64,000 nt of DNA. Source: Flavobacterium psychroterrae (GTDB lineage Bacteria > Bacteroidota > Bacteroidia > Flavobacteriales > Flavobacteriaceae). The notes beneath the pieces are model-generated. The model was given only the letters and a program-made list of their open reading frames with translations, ran no database searches and had not been told where the DNA came from. Both the position numbers and the translations under genes were made by a program. This document shows positions 52,747 to 61,420 of this stretch, one piece after another. Every line of letters starts with the position of its first letter. Positions within the stretch are counted from its first letter, which is position 1. Where the stretch lies: assembly GCF_018380615.1 (NCBI RefSeq), contig NZ_JAGYVZ010000003.1:186001-250000 (forward strand). Reading direction: 5' to 3'.

Positions 52747-52829
52747 TTATTGTCGATAAGTTTTTTAGAGATTGCTCCCTGATATGCGGTGTCGAGGCAA
52801 ACGTACAAATTAATTTCAATTAAAATGAA

Positions 52830-53117
52830 TTAAGATTGAAATTTATTCATTTTTTGTAAAGCTTCGAAAACCTCTCCTTTTTTGTAGCGAACTTTGTTAC
52901 CAATGCGGTATGCGGGAATAAGGTCTTTACGTGTCCAGTCCCACAATGTCACAAGTGAAACGGATAGCATTTTGGCTGTTTCCTCCCTCGTCAATAGTTG
53001 TTCATTGTCGGGCTGTAAAGTGTTTGCAAATCCCTTAAGAGCATCGATAACCTCTTTTACAATTTGGTTTTTAAAATCAAGAGCGTTGGTGTTTTCTAGT
53101 TGAAGTACGTTTGTCAT
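52830..53117 (-). CDS. excisionase-like helix-turn-helix protein
   Basis: A 95-residue protein with a HTH_17 (MerR-like, excisionase-type) domain at about 42-92: LLTREETAKMLSVSLVTLWDWTR followed by IPAYRIGNKVRYKKGEVF. Proteins of this type help integrases of Bacteroidota elements choose excision, and some regulate transcription. It lies between the integrase and replication genes, which is the usual place in such elements. An N-terminal segment (KEVIDALKGFANTL) may mediate pairing. Confidence 0.85.
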   Translation of the reverse strand: MTNVLQLENTNALDFKNQIVKEVIDALKGFANTLQPDNEQLLTREETAKMLSVSLVTLWDWTRKDLIPAYRIGNKVRYKKGEVFEALQKMNKFQS

Positions 53118-53265
53118 AACTTAATCGTTTTTTGATTGATGATTGATAGGACAAACTTAAGTTAGATTAAGCTCAGCGTATGAGGATTGGATATGATGCC
53201 TTAAGATACCTTAAGATGTAGCAGGATTGATTAAGTTAGGGAAGTCTACGAGTGAATTTTAACAT

Positions 53266-53514
53266 TTATAGGCAGGTAATGTTTATTTTTTTGCATTTTA
53301 TTTTTAATTGTTCTGAAGCTTCATAACCATTAGGAATACCGAAAGTTTTTATAAAGGAAACAAAAACAATATCGGATACTATTTTATTTCTAATATTACC
53401 ACCTAAAAGTTTAATGTAATAGTTAATAGTGGCTCTAATTATTTTTTCAGGTAGCTGGTCGCTATATGCCTCGAACAAAAAAGATTTGGTTATTTTTTCA
53501 GGAATTCTTTTCAT
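53266..53514 (-). CDS. small element protein with GxPxGY motif, second copy
   Basis: An 82-residue protein that I do not recognise. Its C-terminal segment VSFIKTFGIPNGYEASEQLK resembles the 90-residue protein at 51683. The start overlaps the end of the integrase gene by 17 bases, so translation is probably coupled. It would be made together with the integrase. Confidence 0.65.
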   Translation of the reverse strand: MKRIPEKITKSFLFEAYSDQLPEKIIRATINYYIKLLGGNIRNKIVSDIVFVSFIKTFGIPNGYEASEQLKIKCKKINITCL

Positions 53515-54823
53515 TTTCCCAATGTTCTTTTAGTTTCTCAGCATTTTCTCTTGGAGTTATTTTAATATATTTCAAAAATTGCGTTTCAGTTTTGTGTCCT
53601 GTAATTGCCATTATAGTACCATTTTGCAATTTTCCGTATAGATTAGAAGCAAAGGAACGCCTGCACGTATGCGAAGTAATGAGTTCATGTTTTGGGAATG
53701 TCCCAAATTCTTTTCGGTTCTTGTTTTTTGAAATTATTTCTATATTTGGGAAAAATCCTTTCTCGTCTTTTTTATTTGTCATTTTTGCGCCCTCAATCAT
53801 TTCTGTAAACCCTACAACTTGGCAGACCTCTTTAACATATTCATTAAATTTTGCATCAGAAATTTGATGCGGTAAATTGCCGTCTCTTTTGGTTAAGATG
53901 TCTTTTATTTGTTGGTGCATTGGTATAATAACAGAATGAGATGTTTTCTTGGTAATAATTTCTATAAAATTTCCAACAAAATTGAATTTTTCTAATTTTA
54001 AAAAGTCCGAAATTCTCAACCCTGTACGCAAACCAAAAATAAAATTGTCCCTCACGTTATCCAGTCGTTCTGAATAACTAAAATCGTGATTGTAAACTGC
54101 ATTTATTTCATTTTCTGTAAGATAAACATCTTTGGTTGGATTTGTGAGTACTCTAAATTCAGAGTGTTTGTATTCTTGATTTATAGGTAATCCTTCAATT
54201 TCTATGTTTTTACACCATGTTTTTAAAATTGCAACTTGTGTTCCAAAAGTATTGTCGTTTAATTTTTCGAAATTTCTGCAGTAAAATAAAAAATCTCTAT
54301 AAAACTCTAAATTAACATCTTGAAAACGAAGCTTTTTTCTTGAATGTTTTTCATAATTGGAAAGTTTGTTTTTTGCAGTTGTATGATGTTGGATTGTCCT
54401 TGGAGAAATAGGATTGCCTTTATAAAGTCTTTGTGGCGAATCATCAATATACTTTTTAACCCAATCCATAAAATAAATTTTGTAAAGCTCATCTTTTTCA
54501 GCTCGACCAAAGAACTTTTTTATTTTTTCTTTAAGCCAAATATTGTTTATATTCTGTTGTGTGTTGTAGTCGATATTGTACTCTTCTAAAAGATAATTTT
54601 CAAGATTACGAAGTTTACTATTAATGAAGTCTTTTTGAGGAGTTGTAACGCTAATTTTCACCTGTTCTTTAGTATCGCTCCATTCATTAAATTTCACAGT
54701 TAGCCCCGTTCGTGATTTTTGATCTATTCTATTGCTATCCCAAAACCTAACATAAATGCTGGATAATTCAGATTTGCCTTTTATAATAAAATATCGAATT
54801 TTCATATAGTTAATTGTTATCAT
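53498..54823 (-). CDS. tyrosine-recombinase integrase
   Basis: A 441-residue site-specific recombinase. An N-terminal arm-binding region and a SAM-like core-binding domain (about 100-210) precede the catalytic domain. The first Arg is in FGLRTGLRISDFLKLEKF (near residue 265). The box II His and Arg are in HTCRRSFASNLYG (near 385) and His in TGHKTETQFLKYIK (near 410); the nucleophile Tyr is Y417 or nearby in FLKYIK. The layout fits Bacteroidota element integrases. The open frame starts 54823 (MITINYMKIRYF); the inner MKIRYF start at 54805 is likely. Its gene is 175 bases inside attR. Confidence 0.93.
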   Translation of the reverse strand: MITINYMKIRYFIIKGKSELSSIYVRFWDSNRIDQKSRTGLTVKFNEWSDTKEQVKISVTTPQKDFINSKLRNLENYLLEEYNIDYNTQQNINNIWLKEKIKKFFGRAEKDELYKIYFMDWVKKYIDDSPQRLYKGNPISPRTIQHHTTAKNKLSNYEKHSRKKLRFQDVNLEFYRDFLFYCRNFEKLNDNTFGTQVAILKTWCKNIEIEGLPINQEYKHSEFRVLTNPTKDVYLTENEINAVYNHDFSYSERLDNVRDNFIFGLRTGLRISDFLKLEKFNFVGNFIEIITKKTSHSVIIPMHQQIKDILTKRDGNLPHQISDAKFNEYVKEVCQVVGFTEMIEGAKMTNKKDEKGFFPNIEIISKNKNRKEFGTFPKHELITSHTCRRSFASNLYGKLQNGTIMAITGHKTETQFLKYIKITPRENAEKLKEHWENEKNS

Positions 54824-54996
54824 ACGAAGATAACATTTTGCCGAAATATTGCCGAAAATATCTTAATTTATCCTACTTTGCCTTAATCTGTCTTAATTTT
54901 TTTGTAAGAATAAAATGCGCAATACTATTAAAATAAAGGTGTTAACAATGGTTTTTTTAATTTCTTTTATTCTTACAAATTAAGAGGGTTGTAAAA

Positions 54997-55009
54997 CGGC
55001 TCCGGGTAC
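54997..55009 (+). repeat. attR core (13-bp direct repeat)
   Basis: CGGCTCCGGGTAC is the second copy of the tRNA-Leu 3' end. The bases before it (GTTGTAAAA) are element DNA and are not part of a tRNA. Confidence 0.85.
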
Positions 55010-55012
55010 AAA

Positions 55013-55039
55013 AACCTCTTCGAAAGAAGAGGTTTTTTT
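55013..55039 (+). terminator. native tRNA-Leu terminator beyond attR
   Basis: The stem ACCTCTTC / GAAGAGGT around a GAAA loop is followed by TTTTTT. Before integration it would follow tRNA-Leu directly. Confidence 0.8.
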
Positions 55040-55139
55040 GGTTTTATGTGGTTTTTTTAAACCATATAAGCCATATAAGTTCATTTAATAGTTGGCGCTT
55101 TATAACGCAACGTCATATTTACTTATATACTTATATGGT

Positions 55140-55601
55140 TTAAAATTCACAAGCTGCATTGTGCGAAATGGGAAAATTGCACGAGTTAGCGATAAAGCAC
55201 AATTGATTTGCTTTTGTGTGCAATTCTATTGCCAACTCTATTTTATCAGGATTTGAAATCTTTACTTTTGGATTTAATTGAACTTCTGTAAAGCGTCCGC
55301 TTCCGTCAGGAGAAACTTCGAGCGTTGCTTCGGCATGGTCTGAATATTCCAGAACTTCTATTCCGTTTTGAGAGCAGACATATAGATAGGACATCATGTG
55401 GCAGGAAACTAAACTACTTAAAAGTAAATCTTCGGGATTGTATAATTCCGGATCGCCTTTGAAAGCTTTTGCTGCAGAAACATTTAAAACAGGTTTTCCT
55501 TCGATTTTAATTTGATGGCTTTTGCTGTAAAATCTCGTTGTTGAATCTGCCGGTTTTTGATTTGAAGTCCAGTTTGCTTCTGCCTTGAATAGATGTTTCA
55601 T
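55140..55601 (-). CDS. OsmC-family thiol peroxidase-like protein
   Basis: A 153-residue cytoplasmic protein of the OsmC/Ohr superfamily, which reduces organic hydroperoxides. The two reactive cysteines are in LVSCHMMSYL (near residue 68) and ISHNAACEF (near 151), the second almost at the C-terminus. Charged and aromatic positions (YNPEDLLLSSLVSCHMM) fit the YhfA/OsmC-like branch rather than Ohr. A 19-bp inverted repeat lies just upstream. It is the first chromosomal gene after the element. Confidence 0.9.
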   Translation of the reverse strand: MKHLFKAEANWTSNQKPADSTTRFYSKSHQIKIEGKPVLNVSAAKAFKGDPELYNPEDLLLSSLVSCHMMSYLYVCSQNGIEVLEYSDHAEATLEVSPDGSGRFTEVQLNPKVKISNPDKIELAIELHTKANQLCFIANSCNFPISHNAACEF

Positions 55602-55655
55602 TTTGTTTTCGTTTGCTAATGCTAAATTAAGTCTTTATAAGATGCAAATGAATTA

Positions 55656-55722
55656 ATCGCGCAAAGTCGCAAAGACGCAAAGTTTTTAAGCTTTCTTAAT
55701 TTTCTTTGCGACTTTGCGCGAT
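55656..55722. repeat. perfect 19-bp inverted repeat upstream of osmC
   Basis: ATCGCGCAAAGTCGCAAAG (55656-55674) and its exact reverse complement (55704-55722) enclose 29 bases. The right arm is followed by A8. It could be the upstream regulatory site of osmC or a dispersed genomic repeat; similar GCAAAG words occur in other flavobacterial intergenic regions. Confidence 0.75.
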
Positions 55723-55759
55723 AAAAAAAATTACTTCAATTAAATTGCACTTGGCATAT

Positions 55760-55794
55760 AAAAAACCTCGAAAGCATAACTTCCGAGGTTTCTT
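55760..55794 (-). terminator. intrinsic terminator of the arabinose operon
   Basis: The stem AAACCTCG / CGAGGTTT encloses AAAGCATAACTTC, with A-run on the left giving a U-run on the minus strand. It lies about 30 bases beyond the galM stop. Confidence 0.75.
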
Positions 55795-55826
55795 AGAGAA
55801 TTGAACTAGTAAAACAAATCCTAAAA

Positions 55827-57011
55827 CTATTTTTGTACAGAAAATTTAAAAGTAGTTTTAGTTCTATAATTTTCTCCCAGGTTTAAAACCGTTGTTGGGA
55901 AATTTTTCTGGTTTGGAGAATCCGGATAATGTTCTGTTTCCAGACAAAGACCAGTTCTGTGAGCATATGTTTTTCCATCACGTGTTGGTAAAGTTCCGTC
56001 AAGAAAATTTCCGGAGTAAAACTGAATTCCAGGTTCATCCGTTGTTATTTCTAAGATTCTTCCGCTGGCAGCGTGGTATACTTTTGCAATGATTGTTTTT
56101 CCTTTTTCAGGATTGTTCAATACCCAGCAATGATCGTAACCTTTTCCTTTTTGTAATTGTTCGTTTTTTGCTTCAATGTCTTTTCCAATTAGTTTTGGTT
56201 TTCTGAAATCGAAAGGCGTATTGGCAACATCTTCTAATTTTCCTGTCGGAATTAAAGTTGCATCAACCGGAACTAATTTATCAGCATTCAAAGTCAATTC
56301 GTGATCTAAGATTGTTTTTGTAAAATCTCCTGATAAATTGAAATATGAATGTTGCGTTAAATTCACAACCGTTTTTTTATCTGTTGTTGCTTCGTAAAGA
56401 ACCTCTAATTCGTTATCATTTGTTAAAGTATAGGTTACAAAAACCTGTAGATTTCCCGGATAACCTTCTTCTAAATCTTTACTTAAATATGATAATTTTA
56501 AAGAAGCTGTAGCTCCAGATTTTACCTCATCAGCTTTCCATACAACGTTAAAATATCCTTTTGGACCGCCGTGCAAAGCATTTGGCGCATTATTTATTGC
56601 TAATTGATACTCTTTTTCATCTAATGTAAATTTTCCTTTTGCAATTCGGTTTCCATATCTTCCAATCAAAGCTCCAAAGAATGGATTTTCTTTTTCATAT
56701 TGTTCCAAAGAATTAAATCCGATTACAACATTTTCAGAAACACCTTCTTTATTTGGCACTTTCAAATCTGTTATTCTTCCACCAAAAGTGATGATATCAA
56801 CTTCCATCCCATTTTGGTTTTTCAGCTTATAACTGTCGACTTTTTCTCCTTTTGCTGTTTTTCCGTATTCTGATTTTTCGATCGAAACCAAAGCTTTTTC
56901 TTCTGTAGTAACTTTTTCTGTATCCGCTTTTTTATCGCTTTTGCATTGAACAAAAACTATAGCCAAACTCAAAAGACTTAAACCGAAAACGCAACGTTTT
57001 AATACATTCAT
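55827..57011 (-). CDS. galM: aldose 1-epimerase (mutarotase), exported lipoprotein
   Basis: A 394-residue enzyme that interconverts alpha and beta anomers of sugars such as arabinose. A lipobox (IVFVQC, Cys near residue 23) puts it in the periplasm. The catalytic His and Glu are in NALHGGPKGY (near 138), LTQHSYFNLSGD (near 218) and CLETEHYPDSPNQKNFP (near 354). It follows araA at 105 bases, so it fits an arabinose-uptake role. A hairpin lies in that gap. Confidence 0.9.
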   Translation of the reverse strand: MNVLKRCVFGLSLLSLAIVFVQCKSDKKADTEKVTTEEKALVSIEKSEYGKTAKGEKVDSYKLKNQNGMEVDIITFGGRITDLKVPNKEGVSENVVIGFNSLEQYEKENPFFGALIGRYGNRIAKGKFTLDEKEYQLAINNAPNALHGGPKGYFNVVWKADEVKSGATASLKLSYLSKDLEEGYPGNLQVFVTYTLTNDNELEVLYEATTDKKTVVNLTQHSYFNLSGDFTKTILDHELTLNADKLVPVDATLIPTGKLEDVANTPFDFRKPKLIGKDIEAKNEQLQKGKGYDHCWVLNNPEKGKTIIAKVYHAASGRILEITTDEPGIQFYSGNFLDGTLPTRDGKTYAHRTGLCLETEHYPDSPNQKNFPTTVLNLGENYRTKTTFKFSVQK

Positions 57012-57027
57012 AAATAATTATTTTAAG

Positions 57028-57115
57028 TTAGTAAAGTCTTAAAGTCAAAAGTCATAAAGTCTTTTCTCAAAGTAACTAAAAGTTTCGGACTTTATGACTT
57101 TCGACTTTTGACTAA
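57028..57115. repeat. inverted repeat between araA and galM
   Basis: GTCAAAAGTCATAAAGTC (57044-57061) pairs with GACTTTATGACTTTCGAC (57089-57106) with one mismatch. The flanks (TTAGTAAAGTCTTAAA) extend the pairing. A comparable but weaker structure fills the araD-araA gap (58626-58723). They may be RNA stabilisers or weak terminators within the operon. Confidence 0.5.
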
Positions 57116-57116
57116 T

Positions 57117-58625
57117 TTATAGTCCATGTTGAAACAAATGATAATATGCTTCATTCGCATTGATCTTATCTTTAAAGTCTCTTACGGTAGTTTTTTCATC
57201 AATCACCAATAATTCGATTCCTGCGATATCCGCAAAATCTTCCATGTATTCTGTTGTGATCGCTTGACTATAAACGGTGTGATGTGCTCCTCCGGCTAAA
57301 ATCCAGGCCGTTGCTGCGATATCAAGGTTTGGTTTACAATCCCATAAAACTCTTGCAACCGGTAATTTTGGTAAATCTGCCAATGGTTTAATAGCTTCCA
57401 CTTCATTTACAATCAAACGGAAACGATTCCCCATATCAATCAACGAAACATTAATTGCAGCTCCGGCTGGAGAATTAAATACCAAACGTGCAGGATCTTC
57501 TTTTCCGCCAATTCCTAAAGGATGCACTTCACATGAAGGTTTTGCGTCTGCAATTGATGGACAAATTTCTAACATGTGAGATCCTAAAACATATGATTTT
57601 TGCGGTGTAAAATGATACGTATAATCTTCCATGAAAGAAGTTCCTCCTTCAAGCCCCACATTCATTACTTTTAAGGCACGAACCATTGCAGCCGTTTTCC
57701 AGTCGCCTTCACCACCAAAACCATAACCATCGGCCATTAATCTTTGTGTTGCAATTCCTGGCAATTGTTTCCAAACTCCAAGGTTTTCAAATGTATCTGT
57801 AAAGGCTCCAAAACCCCCTTCTTCAAGGAAAGCTCTTAAACCTAACTCTATTTTTGCTGCTTCTACTAATGAACTTCTTTGCGCTCCGCCTTCTTTTAAA
57901 GAATCAGTTAAAGAATAAGAAGACTCATAAACTGCTAATAAATCATTTAATTGTTGGTCTGTAACTTTCTCAATATGTTTCGTCACATCTGAAGAATCAT
58001 ATCCGTTAACCGACATTCCGAAACGAATTTGAGCCTCAACTTTATCACCTTCTGTAACGGCAACTTCACGCATATTGTCTCCAATACGGGCAACTTTTAA
58101 GTTTTGAAGTTCATCCCAACCAAGAGCTACTCTTGTCCAAACTCCCAATTTGTTTAAAACGCGAGAATCTTCCCAATGTCCAACCACTACTTTACGTTTT
58201 TTACGCATTCTGGACATGATAAAACCAAACTCACGATCTCCGTGTGCTGATTGATTCAGGTTCATGAAATCCATGTCGATAGTTCCCCACGGAATTTCAG
58301 CGTTGTATTGTGTGTGTAAATGGCACAATGGTTTCTTTAGAATACTTAATCCGCCAATCCACATTTTGGCCGGCGAAAAAGTGTGCATCCAGGCAATAAG
58401 ACCAATACAGTTTTTAGCCGAATTTGCCGCTAAACAAACATCTAATATCTGAGAAGGCGATTTCACCACATCTTTATAAACCACTTTTACAGGAATTTGA
58501 GACGAAGCTCCTAATCCTTTTGCAATTATCTGCGAATGCTCCGCTACTTTTCTTAGTGTTTCTTCACCATATAATTCCTGGCTTCCTACTACAAACCATA
58601 CTTCTTTTTGAGATATATCTATCAT
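57117..58625 (-). CDS. araA: L-arabinose isomerase
   Basis: A 502-residue enzyme that makes L-ribulose from L-arabinose. The sequence begins [19 protein letters not shown], typical for the family. Later elements [16 protein letters not shown] (near 121) and [16 protein letters not shown] (near 306) carry the metal-binding Glu and His. The length is standard. It is downstream of araD and upstream of galM in a leftward operon. Confidence 0.97.
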   Translation of the reverse strand: MIDISQKEVWFVVGSQELYGEETLRKVAEHSQIIAKGLGASSQIPVKVVYKDVVKSPSQILDVCLAANSAKNCIGLIAWMHTFSPAKMWIGGLSILKKPLCHLHTQYNAEIPWGTIDMDFMNLNQSAHGDREFGFIMSRMRKKRKVVVGHWEDSRVLNKLGVWTRVALGWDELQNLKVARIGDNMREVAVTEGDKVEAQIRFGMSVNGYDSSDVTKHIEKVTDQQLNDLLAVYESSYSLTDSLKEGGAQRSSLVEAAKIELGLRAFLEEGGFGAFTDTFENLGVWKQLPGIATQRLMADGYGFGGEGDWKTAAMVRALKVMNVGLEGGTSFMEDYTYHFTPQKSYVLGSHMLEICPSIADAKPSCEVHPLGIGGKEDPARLVFNSPAGAAINVSLIDMGNRFRLIVNEVEAIKPLADLPKLPVARVLWDCKPNLDIAATAWILAGGAHHTVYSQAITTEYMEDFADIAGIELLVIDEKTTVRDFKDKINANEAYYHLFQHGL

Positions 58626-58723
58626 TGTGTAATCGTTTATTTGTTGAACTATTTATTTGTTGAATTGTTTAATCGTGAACTGCGGAATCGATTAAACGAT
58701 TTACCGATTCACCAAATAAACAA

Positions 58724-59425
58724 TTACTGTCCGTAATACGAATCTTTTCCGTGTTTACGATTGTAATGTTTTTTTATTAGGGAATCTTTTAATCTTGGTG
58801 CGTTTGGGTTTATTTGTAAAGTCAGATACGCCATTTCGGCAACGACTTCTAAAACTTTGCTGTTGTAAACTGCTTTTGCTGCGTTTTTTCCCCAAGCGAA
58901 TGGACCGTGATTTCCAATTAAAACCATTTCGACTTCTTCATACGAAAGATTTTTTTCTTTAAAACAATCCAAAATCTGAATTCCGGTATTGTGCTCGTAG
59001 TTTCCTTCAATAAGCGAATCTGCCATTGGTGGTGCACACGGAATATCAGCTGTTAAATGATCGGCATGCGTAGTTCCGAAAATTGGAATATCGCGTTGCG
59101 ATTGTGCCCAGGCAACTGAATAAGTTGCGTGTGTATGTGCAACACCTCCAATATTTGGCCAGTTTTTATATAAGTAAGCGTGTGTTTTGGTATCAGATGA
59201 TGGACGCATCGAACCTTCGATAATATTATTATCAAAATCGACAATCACAATATCTTCAGGTTTTAAATCTTCGTAAGGAACGCCGCTTGGTTTTATGGCA
59301 AAGACACCATTTTTTCTATCCACCGCACTCACATTCCCGAATGTATATACAACCAAATTTAATGCATTTAACTGCATGTTGGCTTCGTAACATTCTTGTT
59401 TTAAATCTTTATAAAGAGAACTCAT
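58724..59425 (-). CDS. araD: L-ribulose-5-phosphate 4-epimerase
   Basis: A 233-residue class II aldolase-like enzyme that makes D-xylulose 5-phosphate. The zinc ligands are in VAHTHATYSVAWAQS (His near 95, 97) and GNHGPFAWGKNA (His near 171). DIPIFGTTHADHL fits the substrate site. The start overlaps the end of araB by 17 bases, so translation is coupled. Together with araA and araB it completes arabinose entry into the pentose phosphate pathway. Confidence 0.96.
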   Translation of the reverse strand: MSSLYKDLKQECYEANMQLNALNLVVYTFGNVSAVDRKNGVFAIKPSGVPYEDLKPEDIVIVDFDNNIIEGSMRPSSDTKTHAYLYKNWPNIGGVAHTHATYSVAWAQSQRDIPIFGTTHADHLTADIPCAPPMADSLIEGNYEHNTGIQILDCFKEKNLSYEEVEMVLIGNHGPFAWGKNAAKAVYNSKVLEVVAEMAYLTLQINPNAPRLKDSLIKKHYNRKHGKDSYYGQ

Positions 59426-61100
59426 GTTTTGATTTTTTTATAGTTGGATCTTCAAAAGCACTTAATTGATCGTAAGCAATTAACAATTTGTTGTAAGCTG
59501 CTACTTTATCTAATTGAGGGAAATATTCTCCATCGAAATCGCTTCCTATTTTTTGGCTTGCTTCAATTACATTCGGATAAATTCCTGCTGCAACTGCTGC
59601 ATAAATCGCCGCTCCTAAAGCTGGAGTCTGGTCTGAAGCTGCAATTTTAATTGGCTTGTTCAATACGTTTGCCAAAGTCTGCATGATAAAAGGTGATTTA
59701 CGGGCAACGCCTCCAATTCCGATTACGCTGTCGATTTTTACACCTTCCTCTTCAAAACGATCGACGATTTTTTTCGCTCCAAAGCAAATAGCGTTTACCA
59801 AAGCTTTAAAAATATGTGGTGCTTTTGTTCCTAAAGATAAATTCGAAATAGCACTTTTTAATTCCTGATTAGCATCTGGAGTTCTTCGTCCGTTGATCCA
59901 GTCTAAAGCGATTGGAAGACTTTCTGAAACCGGAATTTTCTCTGCTTCTTTTGTCAATTCAACAATTAATTTATCGCTGAATTCTTCTCTTAATTGTTCT
60001 TTTTGAGCATCATTTAAAACAGTTGAAGCCGTTAATAAATGATCGGTTGGCCAAAGCAATAATTCTTTATACCAAGCCAATAAATCTCCAAAAGCCGATT
60101 GTCCTGCTTCTAAACCAATAAAGCCCGGAATTACAGATCCGTCAACTTGCCCGCAGATTCCGCGAACGGTTTTGGTTCCAACTTCATCATAAGAACCAAC
60201 CAAAATATCACAGGTTGAAGTTCCCATAACGCGAACCAAAGTATTCTCGCCAATTTTTGCTCCAACAGCCCCAGAATGCGCGTCGAAAGTTCCAACGGCT
60301 ACAACTGTATCCGTAGAAAGGCCTAAACGATCTGCCCATTCTTTGCTTAAATTTCCGGCAACTAAATCAGATGTATACGTTTCATCATATAAATTGCCAC
60401 GAAGCGTTGCTAAATAAGGATGTAATTTTTCTAAGAATTCAACCGGAGGAAGTCCGTTCCAGTCTTCGTGCCACATTGCTTTATGACCCGCGGCGCAACG
60501 GCTTCTTTTAAAGGTTTTTAAATCTTTGTCTTCTATTAATAAATAGGTCATTAAATCGCAGTGTTCCATCCAGGTATGCGCTGCATTTCGAACGGCTTCA
60601 TCTTCTCTGGCGATGTGCAGGATTTTTGCCCAAAACCATTCTGATGAATAAATTCCGCCTACATATTTGGTAACGTTTTCTCCGCCCCAGCTTATTGCCA
60701 GTTCATTTATTTCGTTTGCTTCATTTATAGAAGTATGATCTTTCCAAAGCACCATCATCGCATTTGGATTTTCCTCAAAACCTTTTGTCAATGCCAATGG
60801 AATTCCGTCTTTGGTTACAGGAACAGGTGAAGATCCTGTTGTATCGATACAAATTCCTCGTACTAGCGAAGGATCAACTTTACTCTCTTTTATAACGGTT
60901 TGAATCGTAATTTCCAATCCTTCAATATGATCTAAAGGATGTTGACGAAACTGATTTATGGATGCGTCACAATATTGTTTGTTTTTCCATCTTTTATAAT
61001 GAGAAACATTTGATGCCAGTTCTTGCCCATTTTCAGTATCTATTAGCATCGCCCGAACAGAATCTGTTCCGTAGTCCAATCCTATAACGTAATTTTTCAT
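59409..61100 (-). CDS. araB: ribulokinase
   Basis: A 563-residue FGGY-family kinase that phosphorylates L-ribulose. The N-terminal YVIGLDYGTDSVRAMLID is the phosphate-binding region. GSSPVPVTKDGIPLAL and the C-terminal element IGIGGVARKSPFIMQTLANV complete the fold. It is the first gene of the araB-araD-araA-galM operon. A dyad site lies about 50 bases upstream, which may be the operator. Confidence 0.96.
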   Translation of the reverse strand: MKNYVIGLDYGTDSVRAMLIDTENGQELASNVSHYKRWKNKQYCDASINQFRQHPLDHIEGLEITIQTVIKESKVDPSLVRGICIDTTGSSPVPVTKDGIPLALTKGFEENPNAMMVLWKDHTSINEANEINELAISWGGENVTKYVGGIYSSEWFWAKILHIAREDEAVRNAAHTWMEHCDLMTYLLIEDKDLKTFKRSRCAAGHKAMWHEDWNGLPPVEFLEKLHPYLATLRGNLYDETYTSDLVAGNLSKEWADRLGLSTDTVVAVGTFDAHSGAVGAKIGENTLVRVMGTSTCDILVGSYDEVGTKTVRGICGQVDGSVIPGFIGLEAGQSAFGDLLAWYKELLLWPTDHLLTASTVLNDAQKEQLREEFSDKLIVELTKEAEKIPVSESLPIALDWINGRRTPDANQELKSAISNLSLGTKAPHIFKALVNAICFGAKKIVDRFEEEGVKIDSVIGIGGVARKSPFIMQTLANVLNKPIKIAASDQTPALGAAIYAAVAAGIYPNVIEASQKIGSDFDGEYFPQLDKVAAYNKLLIAYDQLSAFEDPTIKKSKHEFSL

Positions 61101-61146
61101 TCGAAAGTCATTTTAAAATAATGACAAATATAAATATAATTAATTC

Positions 61147-61170
61147 ATAAGTGTATAAAAAACACTTAAC
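61147..61170. promoter_or_regulatory. candidate AraR operator upstream of araB
   Basis: AAGTGT (61149-61154) and ACACTT (61162-61167) form a 6-bp dyad with 7 bases between; flanking CAT and AAC are also seen. The left half CATAAGTGT recurs before the arabinofuranosidase gene. The remaining gap up to 61420 has no gene or strong structure. Confidence 0.45.
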
Positions 61171-61420
61171 AAAAATTATCGTTTTAATTTTTACAGATAA
61201 TGCATAAAAACAGAACTTTAGCATTAAAACAGAAAACAAACGTTGATTTTACATTTATTATGTTGCGATTATTTCATGATTATCTTCAAAACTCTAAAAA
61301 GCCAATCTTATATAATCAGTTTTGGTATTACTTTATTTTACTTTCAATTCATTCTATTTGGGATGGATTTTGATTCAAAATCAATTCTTAAAAATTTTTA
61401 TTAATAGAGAATATTGCTTT

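Larger units (their letters stand above)
45150..55009. mobile_element. 9.86-kb integrative element in tRNA-Leu(CAA)
   Basis: A 13-bp direct repeat, CGGCTCCGGGTAC, bounds the region: copy one is the 3' end of tRNA-Leu, and copy two lies 175 bases upstream of the integrase start. Inside are a tyrosine integrase, an excisionase-like HTH protein, several small proteins, a Toprim primase-helicase, an iteron cluster and cargo. No relaxase, transfer, capsid or terminase gene is seen. The plan resembles NBU-type elements, one of which (NBU1) also uses a tRNA-Leu gene, and phage-satellite islands. It would need a helper for transfer. After attR the original tRNA terminator follows. Confidence 0.88.

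Noticed and set aside
52619..52819. Leftward open frame of 66 codons overlapping the small coiled-coil gene
   Set aside because: It has no recognised pattern and lies across a leader with an inverted repeat; a real gene cannot be excluded.
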